In this document: positions 26,330-35,270 of the stretch, in pieces
How the letters are laid out: every line of letters starts with the position of its first letter
Numbering within the stretch: position 1 is the first letter of the stretch
Assembly: GCA_047630355.1 (NCBI GenBank)
Contig: JBLHXN010000001.1
Location: 33,490 to 97,489 of the forward strand
DNA length: 64,000 nucleotides
Direction of reading: 5' to 3'
From: JANQUM01 sp047630355
Lineage (GTDB): Bacteria > Bacteroidota > Bacteroidia > Cytophagales > Spirosomataceae
Made by a program: the position numbers and the translations under genes
The notes under the pieces: generated by a model
What the model saw: the letters and a program-made list of their open reading frames with translations, nothing else
The model's database searches: none
Told to the model about the DNA's origin: nothing

Positions 26330-27340
26330 CTATTTCTTTTGATATATCATCTTGCCGCTTTCGTCATATTCACGAATGATGTAAGATTCCATATCATCAA
26401 AGCAGTCTCCTCCGTGTTGGGTTTCTTTTTTTCTTCGGTTTCCGGTAGAATAGTACTCAATCCACTTCCCTACTTTTACGCCATTATCAAGCTGTCCTTG
26501 AATAGCTAAGGTGCCAGCTTCGTGAAATATGTAATAATCACCGGTTTGCTTACCGTACCAGTTAGGTATCACCTCTTTAATCTTAATGCTATCAGTGCCG
26601 TAGTAAGTGATTGTGGAATTATCAAGAAAACCTTTTCTGTAAGTTGCTTTTGAAAGTACGTCGCTATTACCGTCGTAGGTTACCCACCTACCGTGCTTTG
26701 TGCCGAGGTAATAATAGCCTTCTTCAACCAAAATTTCGCCGCGATACTCTTTGTACGGTCCGTGCATAAGTAAGTTAGCCTCTCGATTTCTTGCCAATGC
26801 TTCTACAACCCGTTGCCGTTTTTGCTCGAACCAAAATACACTTTTTACGTAAGGATTGGGGCTTTGGTCATTTTTTTTGGAAGTGTATAATTCTGTGTAC
26901 CGCATTCTGTTGCCAGAGCCTCTGCGTACTATTTGTTTATCAACGGCAATTCCATCGTATTTTTTTCCGTCAAAAAGGTTAGCGGCACTTTTAGCCAGCT
27001 CTTTTGTTTTTTTTGCTTTCCGCTTTACTTTGAGGCCAATATCTGGCAATGTTTCGCTGACGAATTTCTTTGCATCTTCTACACTCGAAATATCATTATC
27101 TCCAGGTAGATTTACCTTGGCACTTGGCAGCGTTACATCTACGGGAGCAATGCTCTCGATTTTCTCTGCGAGTGTCATGCCTTTTCGTTCGGCTTTTTTC
27201 TCCGCTTTCGTTTTGGCTTGGGGAATTACTTGTGCTTCCGCCACAATAAAAGTGAAACAGTAAAGGGTAACAAATAGAAACGCCGATAAAAATTTAGAGT
27301 TAGTAGTTGAAATTCGATTATTTAGCTGAGAATTGGTCAT
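26330..27340 (-). CDS. Secreted protein with C-terminal MORN/YwqK-like repeats
   Basis: 336-residue protein with an N-terminal hydrophobic export signal (FLSAFLFVTLYCFTFIVAEA) and a basic, lysine-rich stretch (about 40-120). The C-terminal part (about 190-330) has repeated strands such as GPYKEYRGEILVEEGYYY, HGRWVTYDG, QGQLDNGVKVGKWIEYYS and EYDESGKMIYQKK. These resemble the MORN-like repeats of YwqK-type proteins. Its role is unknown; such repeats often mediate surface or protein contacts. fluC follows directly in the same direction. The signal peptide begins late (about residue 17), so an internal start is possible, but no other ATG precedes it. Confidence 0.8.
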   Translation of the reverse strand: MTNSQLNNRISTTNSKFLSAFLFVTLYCFTFIVAEAQVIPQAKTKAEKKAERKGMTLAEKIESIAPVDVTLPSAKVNLPGDNDISSVEDAKKFVSETLPDIGLKVKRKAKKTKELAKSAANLFDGKKYDGIAVDKQIVRRGSGNRMRYTELYTSKKNDQSPNPYVKSVFWFEQKRQRVVEALARNREANLLMHGPYKEYRGEILVEEGYYYLGTKHGRWVTYDGNSDVLSKATYRKGFLDNSTITYYGTDSIKIKEVIPNWYGKQTGDYYIFHEAGTLAIQGQLDNGVKVGKWIEYYSTGNRRKKETQHGGDCFDDMESYIIREYDESGKMIYQKK

Positions 27341-27400
27341 TACTGATTTGTCGTCGTACTTTTGTGTCTAAATAATTTTAACGGTAAACCTACGAAGAAA

Positions 27401-28342
27401 TTGAAACAATCGGATAAAATCTACATTGCCGGACACCGTGGAATGGTCGGCTCGGCTATTCACCGAAATTTGGTTGCCGCCGGGTTCACAAATTTTGTTT
27501 CTCGTACATCCTCAGAGTTGGATTTACGCAATCAACAAGCCGTTCTTGACTTCTTTAACGCCGAAAAACCTGATTACGTTTTTTTGGCTGCCGCAAAAGT
27601 GGGCGGTATTATGGCAAATAGCACTTACCGTGCCGATTTTTTATACGAAAATTTGCAAATACAGAACAACATAATTCACTCAGCTTATCTAACGAAAGTC
27701 GAAAAGTTGATGTTTCTGGGTTCCTCCTGCATTTATCCGAAATTTGCAGAACAGCCCATCTCGGAAGATTCTTTGCTAACGGGAAAGTTAGAAGAAACAA
27801 ACGAACCGTATGCCATTGCGAAGATTGCGGGTATAAAAATGTGCGAGGCTTACCGTTACCAGTACGGCTGTAATTTTATCTCGGTGATGCCAACTAACCT
27901 TTACGGCCCGAATGATAATTATGACCTGAATAACTCGCACGTACTTCCTGCAATGATTCGGAAGTTTCACGAAGCAAAGGAAAGCAATACTGCGGCTGTT
28001 GAACTGTGGGGAACTGGAAAACCGATGCGGGAATTTTTGCACGCTGATGACCTCGCCGATGCCTGCGTTTATTTAATGCAAAATTACCACGAATCCTCAT
28101 TAGTAAATATCGGAACGGGAGTTGACGTAACCATAAAAGAGCTCGCAGAAACGATTCAGGAAATAGTTGGTTACGAAGGTAAAATAAACTGGGATACTGA
28201 AAAACCCGACGGCACACCTCGTAAATTAATGAACGTAAGCAAGTTGCATGATTTAGGCTGGCAGCACACCATCAATCTGAAAGAAGGAATTAAACGTGTT
28301 TACGGTGAATACAAGAATAACGTAAACGTACGGGTACACTAA
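27401..28342 (+). CDS. fcl: GDP-L-fucose synthase
   Basis: NADPH-dependent epimerase/reductase that makes GDP-L-fucose from GDP-4-keto-6-deoxymannose for surface polysaccharide. The extended SDR protein shows the Rossmann motif AGHRGMVGSAI, AAKVGGIMAN, the SSCIYPKFAEQP loop, and catalytic Tyr/Lys in EPYAIAKIAG. No ATG lies in the right place: the frame opens at a TTG at 27362, and a second TTG at 27401 gives 313 residues, the family's normal length, so I chose the latter. dxr follows after 6 bases. gmd is not in the window. Confidence 0.93.
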   Translation: MKQSDKIYIAGHRGMVGSAIHRNLVAAGFTNFVSRTSSELDLRNQQAVLDFFNAEKPDYVFLAAAKVGGIMANSTYRADFLYENLQIQNNIIHSAYLTKVEKLMFLGSSCIYPKFAEQPISEDSLLTGKLEETNEPYAIAKIAGIKMCEAYRYQYGCNFISVMPTNLYGPNDNYDLNNSHVLPAMIRKFHEAKESNTAAVELWGTGKPMREFLHADDLADACVYLMQNYHESSLVNIGTGVDVTIKELAETIQEIVGYEGKINWDTEKPDGTPRKLMNVSKLHDLGWQHTINLKEGIKRVYGEYKNNVNVRVH

Positions 28343-28348
28343 AAAAAC

Positions 28349-29506
28349 ATGAAAAGACATATTGCCATTCTTGGCTCAACGGGTTCAATCGGAACGCAGG
28401 CACTGGAAGTCATAGCCGCTAACTCAGATATTTTTGAAGTAGAAGTTCTAACTGCTCAGAATAACGCCGACTTATTAATCGAGCAAGCTGCTCGATTCAA
28501 ACCCAGCACAGTGGTTATTGCCAACGAATCGCTTTATGATAAAGTCTTTTCTGAACTCGATCCGCTGGGAATAAAAGTTTACTCCGGAGAAAAAGCATTA
28601 TCAGGAGTGGTGGAAAGTGAAAGCATTCACATGGTTCTTACCGCTTTGGTAGGTTACGTAGGATTGTTACCAACCATTCGGGCAATTAAAGCGGGTAAGC
28701 ACATTGCCTTGGCAAATAAGGAAACGCTTGTGGTTGCCGGAGAAATAATCACCGAATTAGCTCGTGAATATAAGGTTGATATTTTACCCGTTGATTCAGA
28801 ACACTCTGCTATTTTTCAATGTCTTGTCGGGGAATTTCATAACCCAATCGAGAAAATAGTATTGACCGCTTCTGGTGGTCCGTTTCGGGGAAAAGACAGA
28901 AAGTTTCTGGAAACGGTCACGAAAGAACAAGCCCTCAAACATCCTAACTGGGAAATGGGAGCGAAGATTACGATAGACTCTGCTTCTCTGATGAACAAAG
29001 GTCTGGAAGTAATAGAAGCAAAATGGCTATTTGATTTGACGGTCGAACAAATCGATGTAGTAGTTCATCCGCAAAGTATCATTCACTCTATTGTGCAATT
29101 TGAAGATGGTAGCATGAAGGCTCAAATGGGATTGCCGGATATGCGTTTACCCATTCAATTTGCGTTGGGTTTTCCGAATAGGTTGAAATCCGATTTTGAA
29201 CGATTTGATTTCTTGAATTATCCGTCGCTGACCTTTGAGCAGCCAGACGCTAAGACATTCCGTAACTTGGGTTTTGCTTTTGAAGCACTCGAAAAAAGTG
29301 GAAATGCCGCGTGTATTATTAATGCTGCTAATGAGATTGCCGTAGCCGCCTTTCTTAAAGACCAAGTAAGTTTTCTAGGAATGTCAGATGTAATTGAACG
29401 TTGTATGAATGATGTAGCGTTTATAGAAAAGCCATCTTTAGAAGATTACATTGCCACGGATGAAGCTACCCGAATAAAAGCAAAAGAAATTATCGGTAAA
29501 TTCTAA
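28349..29506 (+). CDS. dxr: 1-deoxy-D-xylulose 5-phosphate reductoisomerase
   Basis: Second step of the MEP isoprenoid pathway: DXP plus NADPH to 2-C-methylerythritol 4-phosphate. The 385-residue protein has the NADPH motif ILGSTGSIGTQALEV, ALANKETLVVAGE, PVDSEHSAIFQCL, the catalytic loop TASGGPFRG and HPNWEMGAKITIDSASLMNKGLE in overlapping segments. Length fits the family (about 385-400). It is transcribed with fcl (6-base gap). The isoprenoid link to CrtZ carotenoids elsewhere in the window is metabolic, not operonic. Identification is secure. Confidence 0.97.
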   Translation: MKRHIAILGSTGSIGTQALEVIAANSDIFEVEVLTAQNNADLLIEQAARFKPSTVVIANESLYDKVFSELDPLGIKVYSGEKALSGVVESESIHMVLTALVGYVGLLPTIRAIKAGKHIALANKETLVVAGEIITELAREYKVDILPVDSEHSAIFQCLVGEFHNPIEKIVLTASGGPFRGKDRKFLETVTKEQALKHPNWEMGAKITIDSASLMNKGLEVIEAKWLFDLTVEQIDVVVHPQSIIHSIVQFEDGSMKAQMGLPDMRLPIQFALGFPNRLKSDFERFDFLNYPSLTFEQPDAKTFRNLGFAFEALEKSGNAACIINAANEIAVAAFLKDQVSFLGMSDVIERCMNDVAFIEKPSLEDYIATDEATRIKAKEIIGKF

Positions 29507-29571
29507 ACGATGAATGTTAATTTTTTGATGACATAATTCCTTTTCGGCACAATTAGCACCTTGTTTTCCCC

Positions 29572-29585
29572 CCGATAGCTATCGG
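29572..29585. repeat. CCGATAG palindromic intergenic element, copy 2
   Basis: CCGATAGCTATCGG, a perfect 14-base palindrome between dxr and the RluA-family gene. It shares its core with the element at 13931-13946. Confidence 0.55.
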
Positions 29586-29612
29586 AACCTTTCACCATTT
29601 CTCCAAAAAAAT

Positions 29613-30338
29613 ATGAGCAAGCCATTTCACGTAATTTACGAAGACAATCACCTGATAATTGTTAATAAAAAGGCAGGCGTATTAGTGCAAGGAGACAAAA
29701 CCGGAGACAAAAATCTGGCTGAGTATGTAAAGGATTACATAAAAGAAAAGTACGATAAACCTGGTGATGTTTACCTTGGTACAATACACCGGTTAGATCG
29801 TCCGGTAAGTGGTTTGATTATCTTCGCCCGTACTTCAAAAGCTCTGGAACGCATGAACGAATTGTTCAAAAAGCGTAAAATACAGAAAACGTATTGGGCA
29901 ATTACTCGTAAAAAACCGGAGAAAAAGAATGATCGGTTAACACATTGGCTTGTAAAAAATAGTGAAACCAACAAGGTAACGGCTTACGATCGTGAAGTTC
30001 CGAATTCGAAAAAAGCAGAATTAACTTACCGGTATATCGGGCGGATAAATGATTATCATTTGACTGAGGTGTCGCCTATTACGGGACGTTCACATCAAAT
30101 AAGAGTACAATTAGCCGCGATGGGATGTCCAATAAGGGGAGATCTAAAGTATGGTTATCCAAAAGGAAATGCTGATGGATCTATTTGCCTGCATTCTCGC
30201 CGTATTTACTTCATACACCCGGTAAAGAAAGAGCCGCTTTTGTGTAAAGCGGCTCTGCCAGAACAATCCTTCTGGGAAGAATTCTTAGGTTTAGAAACGG
30301 AAGAAGTCAAGACTGAAAACCTCAGCTTCTTACATTGA
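29613..30338 (+). CDS. RluA-family pseudouridine synthase
   Basis: 241-residue enzyme that isomerises uridine to pseudouridine in rRNA or tRNA. The catalytic aspartate lies in GTIHRLDRPVSGLIIFART. The family's later motifs KTYWAITR, EVSPITGRSHQIRVQLAAMGCPI and GDLKYGY are present. There is no S4 domain, so it belongs with the shorter RluA/TruC-like members; the exact target base cannot be assigned. Its last 9 bases overlap the stop of a convergent small gene, and a hairpin that would terminate that gene lies inside this coding region (30230-30256). Confidence 0.93.
   Translation: MSKPFHVIYEDNHLIIVNKKAGVLVQGDKTGDKNLAEYVKDYIKEKYDKPGDVYLGTIHRLDRPVSGLIIFARTSKALERMNELFKKRKIQKTYWAITRKKPEKKNDRLTHWLVKNSETNKVTAYDREVPNSKKAELTYRYIGRINDYHLTEVSPITGRSHQIRVQLAAMGCPIRGDLKYGYPKGNADGSICLHSRRIYFIHPVKKEPLLCKAALPEQSFWEEFLGLETEEVKTENLSFLH
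30230..30256 (-). terminator. Terminator for the small convergent gene, inside the RluA-family gene
   Basis: AGAGCCGCTTT (30230-30240) and AAAGCGGCTCT (30246-30256) form a perfect 11-bp stem with a 5-base loop. On the minus strand it is followed by TTCTTT, a reasonable intrinsic terminator about 75 bases past the small gene's stop. It sits in codons for RluA residues about 206-215. Confidence 0.65.
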
Positions 30339-30494
30339 TTCAATTATCTTTTCTTCGAATATATCTTCGTTTGCTTGTTCAAAAACTTTCTTGATGCCTT
30401 CCATGGCACCAGTAAGCATACTGATTGGTAGTAGTAAGGGTAGAAATACAACCCATTGCAGTACCATGAGTAAATTGACGCTTTTTTTCTTCAT
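30330..30494 (-). CDS. Small single-span membrane protein (54 aa)
   Basis: ATG 30494 to TAA 30330 encodes 54 residues: a basic start (MKKKS), one hydrophobic span (about residues 8-29, LLMVLQWVVFLPLLLPISML) and an acidic amphipathic tail (EGIKKVFEQANEDIFEEK). The charge pattern suggests a cytoplasmic N-terminus by the positive-inside rule. Support for it being real: a gene-free span otherwise, a plausible protein architecture, and an intrinsic terminator downstream on the same strand. I do not recognise a family. Confidence 0.6.
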   Translation of the reverse strand: MKKKSVNLLMVLQWVVFLPLLLPISMLTGAMEGIKKVFEQANEDIFEEKIIESM

Positions 30495-30643
30495 AATGGT
30501 TAGACGTTTAGTTGTAATTGACTCTCTTTACACAGGTAAGACAAAGAGTATGCCAATTGTTCGTAAAGTAAAATTATTTACTTGAATAATACAGCTATAA
30601 AACGTCTAAACTCACAATTTGTTTGGAAGAATTAGAAAAACGC

Positions 30644-32566
30644 TCAGGAAACGTGCCAACGCACGAAAGCTTCCATGGCTTCGTATTCGGCAAGGCCTAA
30701 CTTATCGTAAAGCTGTGCAGTACCATGGTTACGCTCTTCGGCTCGTTGCCAAAACTCTCTTGAATCACTTCCCTGAAACACTACGCCGTCTTTCTGTGAT
30801 TGGTGCTTAAATATACCCAAACGCTTTTGCACTACTTGCTCAGGACTCATCGGAACTGCCATTTCAATTTCGTGAATATCCCATTCTGCCCAGGCACCGC
30901 GGTAGAGCCAAACCCAACAGTCTTTCATGTATGGTTTGTCTTGCAATCGTCTCACGGCTTCAAAAACAGCATCTAAACATACTTTATGTGTACCGTGCGG
31001 ATCAGCTAAATCACCGGCAGCGTATATCTGGTGTGGTTTTATCTCTTCGATGACATCCATCACTATTTGAATATCCGCTTCACCCAAATCATCCTTACTG
31101 ATAGTTCCGGTTTCATAAAACGGCATGTGCATAAAGTGAGCATTTTCAATGGGAACACCTACAAAACGGCAGGTTGCCTTGGCTTCTCCTCTACGAATAA
31201 TCCCTTTCACCTGTCGGACTTCCGGAATATCGATGTCACTTGACTTTTTGTTCTTTAAGAAACTTTTAGCCTTATCAAAGATGGCTGTGGCTTCTTTATT
31301 ATCAATATCAAAATGTTTATTATAATCAACCACGAAGTCAATAAACCGTAGAGCTTCGTCGTCGGCTACGGCAATATTGCCGGAGGTTTGATAACCCACG
31401 TGGACTTCGTGTCCTTGATCTATAAGTCGTTGGAAAGTACCACCCATAGAAATAATATCGTCGTCAGGGTGCGGGCTAAATATTAAGCAACGCTTCTGAG
31501 TTGGGTCTTTTCTTTCCGGACGGTAAGTATCGTCTGCATTTGGTTTGCCACCGGGCCATCCTGAGATAGTGTGTTGCAGCTCGTTAAAAATGTCAATATT
31601 TATATCGTATGCTTTGCCGTGTAGTGCAAGAAGATCACTTAAACCATTGTCGTTATAATCTTCGTTGGTAAGTTTCAGAATTGGCTTGTTGATCGAAAGC
31701 GATAAACTCGTAACAGCTTTCTTGGTCATGCGTTTGTCCCAGACTACGTCTTCAACCAACCACGGCATTTTCATCCGTTTTAGTTCAGAAGCAGCGGCTT
31801 CGTCCACCACGAATAATTTATTCGCATGCGTTTGCAGATACGTTGAAGGATTTTTTTCCGTCACCGTTCCTTCTACTGCTTCCGCTACTGCCAGAGCTTT
31901 GCGTTCTCCCCACGCAAGTAGCACTACGCGTTTGGCACTTAGTATTTTAGAAATTCCGAGCGTAATTGCCTTTTTGGGAACGCGGGTAATCTCGCCACCA
32001 AAATCGCTGGTTGCTGCCGCACGGGTGGAGTGATCGAGCATCATTAAGCGGGTGCGTGATGATGCTAAAGAACCCGGCTCATTGAAGCCAATGTGTCCAT
32101 TACCACCAATGCCCAATAATTGAAAGTCCAAACCGCCTAACTGCTTAATCTTACGTTCGTATTGTTCACAATACTCATTGATTTGTTCCTGTGGTAACGT
32201 CCCGTCGGGGATAAAGTAATTTTCTGCTGGAATATCAATGTGGTTAAACAACTGCTCCCGCATGAAACGCCAGTAGCTCTGTACGGCATCTGGTTCCATT
32301 GGGTAGTATTCGTCAAGGTTGAAAGTAACTACGTTTTTGAAACTCAGGCCTTCGTCTTTATGTAACCGGATAAGCTCGGCGTAAACTGACTTAGGAGAAG
32401 AGCCGGTAGCAAGACCCAAAACGCAAGGCTTATTCTCTTTTTGTTTCAGAACAATAAGATCTGCTATTTCGCGAGCTACCGCTTGAGATGCTGTCTTGGA
32501 GTTTTGATATATGCGAGTAGGTATTTTCTCGTATGCAATAGGTTCCCTAGTGATTTGTTGCTGCAT
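30644..32566 (-). CDS. nagB: Glucosamine-6-phosphate deaminase fused to a PIG-L/LmbE deacetylase
   Basis: 640-residue two-domain protein. Residues about 15-275 are NagB-like (LGLATGSSPKSVYAELIRL, VVTFNLDEYYPM, LLGIGGNGHIGFNEPGS), which would convert glucosamine 6-phosphate to fructose 6-phosphate and ammonia. Residues about 360-620 form a PIG-L/LmbE-type zinc deacetylase (LIFSPHPDDDIISMGGTF, ADPHGTHKVCLDAV with HxxH). The fusion suggests sequential removal of an acetyl group and then the amine from an N-acetylglucosamine phosphate. I recall NagB-LmbE fusions annotated in other Bacteroidetes, so the layout is not unique. Monocistronic, divergent from a TonB receptor gene. Confidence 0.92.
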   Translation of the reverse strand: MQQQITREPIAYEKIPTRIYQNSKTASQAVAREIADLIVLKQKENKPCVLGLATGSSPKSVYAELIRLHKDEGLSFKNVVTFNLDEYYPMEPDAVQSYWRFMREQLFNHIDIPAENYFIPDGTLPQEQINEYCEQYERKIKQLGGLDFQLLGIGGNGHIGFNEPGSLASSRTRLMMLDHSTRAAATSDFGGEITRVPKKAITLGISKILSAKRVVLLAWGERKALAVAEAVEGTVTEKNPSTYLQTHANKLFVVDEAAASELKRMKMPWLVEDVVWDKRMTKKAVTSLSLSINKPILKLTNEDYNDNGLSDLLALHGKAYDINIDIFNELQHTISGWPGGKPNADDTYRPERKDPTQKRCLIFSPHPDDDIISMGGTFQRLIDQGHEVHVGYQTSGNIAVADDEALRFIDFVVDYNKHFDIDNKEATAIFDKAKSFLKNKKSSDIDIPEVRQVKGIIRRGEAKATCRFVGVPIENAHFMHMPFYETGTISKDDLGEADIQIVMDVIEEIKPHQIYAAGDLADPHGTHKVCLDAVFEAVRRLQDKPYMKDCWVWLYRGAWAEWDIHEIEMAVPMSPEQVVQKRLGIFKHQSQKDGVVFQGSDSREFWQRAEERNHGTAQLYDKLGLAEYEAMEAFVRWHVS

Positions 32567-32634
32567 TGTTTGAGTAGGTTGTAAATGGTTATACGAAAGT
32601 AAGAATTAATTCTGCAACTATGCTTTATCTAAAG

Positions 32635-32662
32635 TTACTTTTTAAATTTTTTTAAAAAGTAA
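32635..32662. repeat. AT-rich perfect inverted repeat in a divergent promoter region
   Basis: TTACTTTTTAAA and TTTAAAAAGTAA, 12-bp perfect arms around TTTT, 69 bases upstream of the nagB-fusion start and 170 upstream of the TonB receptor start. It could be an operator for a dimeric regulator or a weak hairpin. No family assignment. Confidence 0.45.
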
Positions 32663-32831
32663 TGTTCAATCGTTTTCTACCCCATTACGTTAATTATTTG
32701 ATAAGAACACAACCATCTCCTACCATTCGTCCTCAGTAAACTATACTTCATCCTCTTTTCTCAATTTTAAAAACTTTAGTTAAAAGGCGAGCGTTTGAGA
32801 CAAGACACTACTATATGAATAGCTGTACGAA

Positions 32832-35195
32832 ATGAATTTACTATTACGCATCTCATTTTTATTAATGTTTTTTTCGGCAGCATCTGCCCAAGAAAAATTT
32901 ACGCTTAGCGGCGTAGTTAAAGACGCTTCAAACGGCGAAGACCTCATTGGGGCCACAATCTATATCAATGACCTGAAAACGGGTACACAAACTAATGTTT
33001 ACGGGTTTTATTCCCTGACGGTTACTGCCGGAACATACGACGTTATTTACCGTTATATAGGTTTTGAAGATATGAAAAAACGAGTAAAACTCGTTGAAAA
33101 TCAAGTCGTCAACATAGAATTAAAAGAGGCAGGAAACTTACTTCAGGAAGTTATAGTCTCTTCAAAAAGAGAAGACGAAAATGTGCGTAGTATAGAAATG
33201 TCGGTGAATAAAGTCGAGATGAAGACTATCCGGAAAATGCCCGCATTCTTAGGCGAAGTAGATGTAATTCGCAGTATTCAGTTTTTGCCGGGCGTAAGCT
33301 CGGTGGGAGAGGGTGCTTCGGGATTTAACGTGCGGGGCGGCGGAATTGACCAAAATTTAGTTTTGTTAGATGAAGCTCCGGTTTATAATTCTTCTCACTT
33401 ATTCGGATTCTTTTCGGTTTTTAATCCCGATGCTGTCAAAGATGTAAAGCTGATAAAAGGCGGAATTCCGGCTCAATACGGTGGTCGGGTTTCGTCTATT
33501 CTCGACGTTAGAATGAAAGAAGGAAATTCCAAAAAAGGTGAATTTACGGGTGGAATCGGTACGATTTTCTCCCGTTTCGCTTATGAGGCTCCAATTGTGA
33601 AAGATAAGGGGTCATTTATTGTGGCGTTGCGGCGTTCATACATTGATGTACTTGCCAAGCCATTCATAAAAAATCCGGCGTTGAAAGATTCGCAGTTTTA
33701 TTTTTACGATTTTACTGCTAAGGCAAATTATGAAATAAACGATAAGAATACAGTTTACCTGAGTGGTTATTTCGGGCGGGATGTATTCGGAGCTGACTTC
33801 GGTTTTAATTGGGGAAACGCAACTACATCGTTTCGATGGAATCATATTTTCAATGAGAAACTATTCCTGAATACTACCGTTTTCTACAGTAATTACGATT
33901 ACTCACTTGATTCTGATACACAAGATACCGACGACCAAGACTCATTTGAGTGGAAATCGAACATCATAAATTACAGCATTAAGCCTGACTTTAATTATTA
34001 CGTGAATGCAAAGAATACATTAAACTTTGGTGGACAGGTTATTTATTACCGCTTTAATCCTGGACAGGCGGTTGGAATAACCGGAGGCGAACGCCGAGAA
34101 TTTGGCCTTGATGACAAATACGCCGTCGAACTCGCTGCTTACGTAGGGAACGAGCAGAAAATATCGGATAAAATTTCGCTACAGTACGGAATCCGATATT
34201 CGGAGTATCGTTATTTGGGAAAAGGGAACGCCATTATTTTGGACGCAAATGCTTCTACACCCGGTGAACGTCAAATCGTAACAGACATTAAGCAATTTTC
34301 TCAGGGAGAGATTATTCAGAAGTACGGAAATTGGGAACCACGCTTTGCCGCAAACTTCGGTTTAACTAAAAGCACTTCCCTTAAATTAAGCTATAATCGC
34401 TTGGCTCAGTACGTTCATTTATTATCAAATACCACGGCATCTTCACCGTTGGATGTTTGGACTCCGAGCAGCAATAATATTAAACCACAAATTTCTAATC
34501 AGGTAGCTCTGGGTGTATTCAAAAACTTCAGCGATAATCTGTTTGAAACTTCCGTGGAGGTGTATTACAAAACACTCGAAAACCAGATTGACTACGTCAG
34601 AAATGCTGACCTTTTGTTAAATCCGCTTGCAGAAGCCGACTTGCTTTTCGGCGAAGGAAGGGCTTACGGGGCAGAATTTTACGTTAAAAAGGCCAAAGGA
34701 AAAGTAAACGGCTGGGTGAGTTATACCTTAGCCCGTACTGAGCGGTTGATAGAAGGACTGAACCAAAATGAGTGGTTTCCGAGCCGCATTGACCGGACGC
34801 ATAATTTGTCAATTGTGACTATTTTCGATACCGAAAAGAAATGGTCTTTCTCGGCTAACTTCTCGTTGGCGAGTGGTACGCCAGCAAGTTTCCCAACTAA
34901 TAAATTCATTTGGCAGGGAGCAGCTCTCCCGCACAATTACTTCGATACCCGTAACGATTACCGTATTCCGGCATCGCATCGTTTAGACCTTGCTGCGACT
35001 CGTAAAAATAAACACGCTCTTTTCGGAAGAGGAAGCAGTGAATGGGTTTTCTCGGTCTATAATGCTTATAATCGGCGTAATCCTTACTCGGTTTATACAC
35101 GTCAGAATCCTGATAATCCGATGATGACAGAGGCGGTTCGTTACGCAGTATTTGGTTCGGTACTTCCGGCGGTTACCTATAATTTTAAATTTTAA
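32832..35195 (+). CDS. TonB-dependent receptor (DUF4249-partnered)
   Basis: 787-residue outer-membrane receptor. Signal peptide (about 1-20, ending in AASAQ), carboxypeptidase-regulatory-like domain (about 22-105, LSGVVKDASNGEDLIGATIY), plug (about 125-235, FLPGVSSVGEGASGFNVRGG and GGIPAQYGGRVSSILDVRM) and beta-barrel ending in ITYNFKF-like VTYNFKF. There is no STN domain, so it is probably not under FecR control. It is followed by a DUF4249 lipoprotein gene after 75 bases; this pairing is common in Bacteroidetes and suggests a receptor/surface-lipoprotein unit. The ligand is unknown. Confidence 0.94.
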   Translation: MNLLLRISFLLMFFSAASAQEKFTLSGVVKDASNGEDLIGATIYINDLKTGTQTNVYGFYSLTVTAGTYDVIYRYIGFEDMKKRVKLVENQVVNIELKEAGNLLQEVIVSSKREDENVRSIEMSVNKVEMKTIRKMPAFLGEVDVIRSIQFLPGVSSVGEGASGFNVRGGGIDQNLVLLDEAPVYNSSHLFGFFSVFNPDAVKDVKLIKGGIPAQYGGRVSSILDVRMKEGNSKKGEFTGGIGTIFSRFAYEAPIVKDKGSFIVALRRSYIDVLAKPFIKNPALKDSQFYFYDFTAKANYEINDKNTVYLSGYFGRDVFGADFGFNWGNATTSFRWNHIFNEKLFLNTTVFYSNYDYSLDSDTQDTDDQDSFEWKSNIINYSIKPDFNYYVNAKNTLNFGGQVIYYRFNPGQAVGITGGERREFGLDDKYAVELAAYVGNEQKISDKISLQYGIRYSEYRYLGKGNAIILDANASTPGERQIVTDIKQFSQGEIIQKYGNWEPRFAANFGLTKSTSLKLSYNRLAQYVHLLSNTTASSPLDVWTPSSNNIKPQISNQVALGVFKNFSDNLFETSVEVYYKTLENQIDYVRNADLLLNPLAEADLLFGEGRAYGAEFYVKKAKGKVNGWVSYTLARTERLIEGLNQNEWFPSRIDRTHNLSIVTIFDTEKKWSFSANFSLASGTPASFPTNKFIWQGAALPHNYFDTRNDYRIPASHRLDLAATRKNKHALFGRGSSEWVFSVYNAYNRRNPYSVYTRQNPDNPMMTEAVRYAVFGSVLPAVTYNFKF

Positions 35196-35270
35196 TTTAG
35201 AAGACGAGAAAAAACAAGGGTAGAGGAATAAAGCCTTTTGACGCTTTTGTCTTTACTACAATATAAAACC

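Noticed and set aside
25816..26330. Fluoride riboswitch upstream of fluC
   Set aside because: fluC starts 4 bases after the previous gene, leaving no leader there, and no fluoride-aptamer-like sequence was seen in the adjoining gap.
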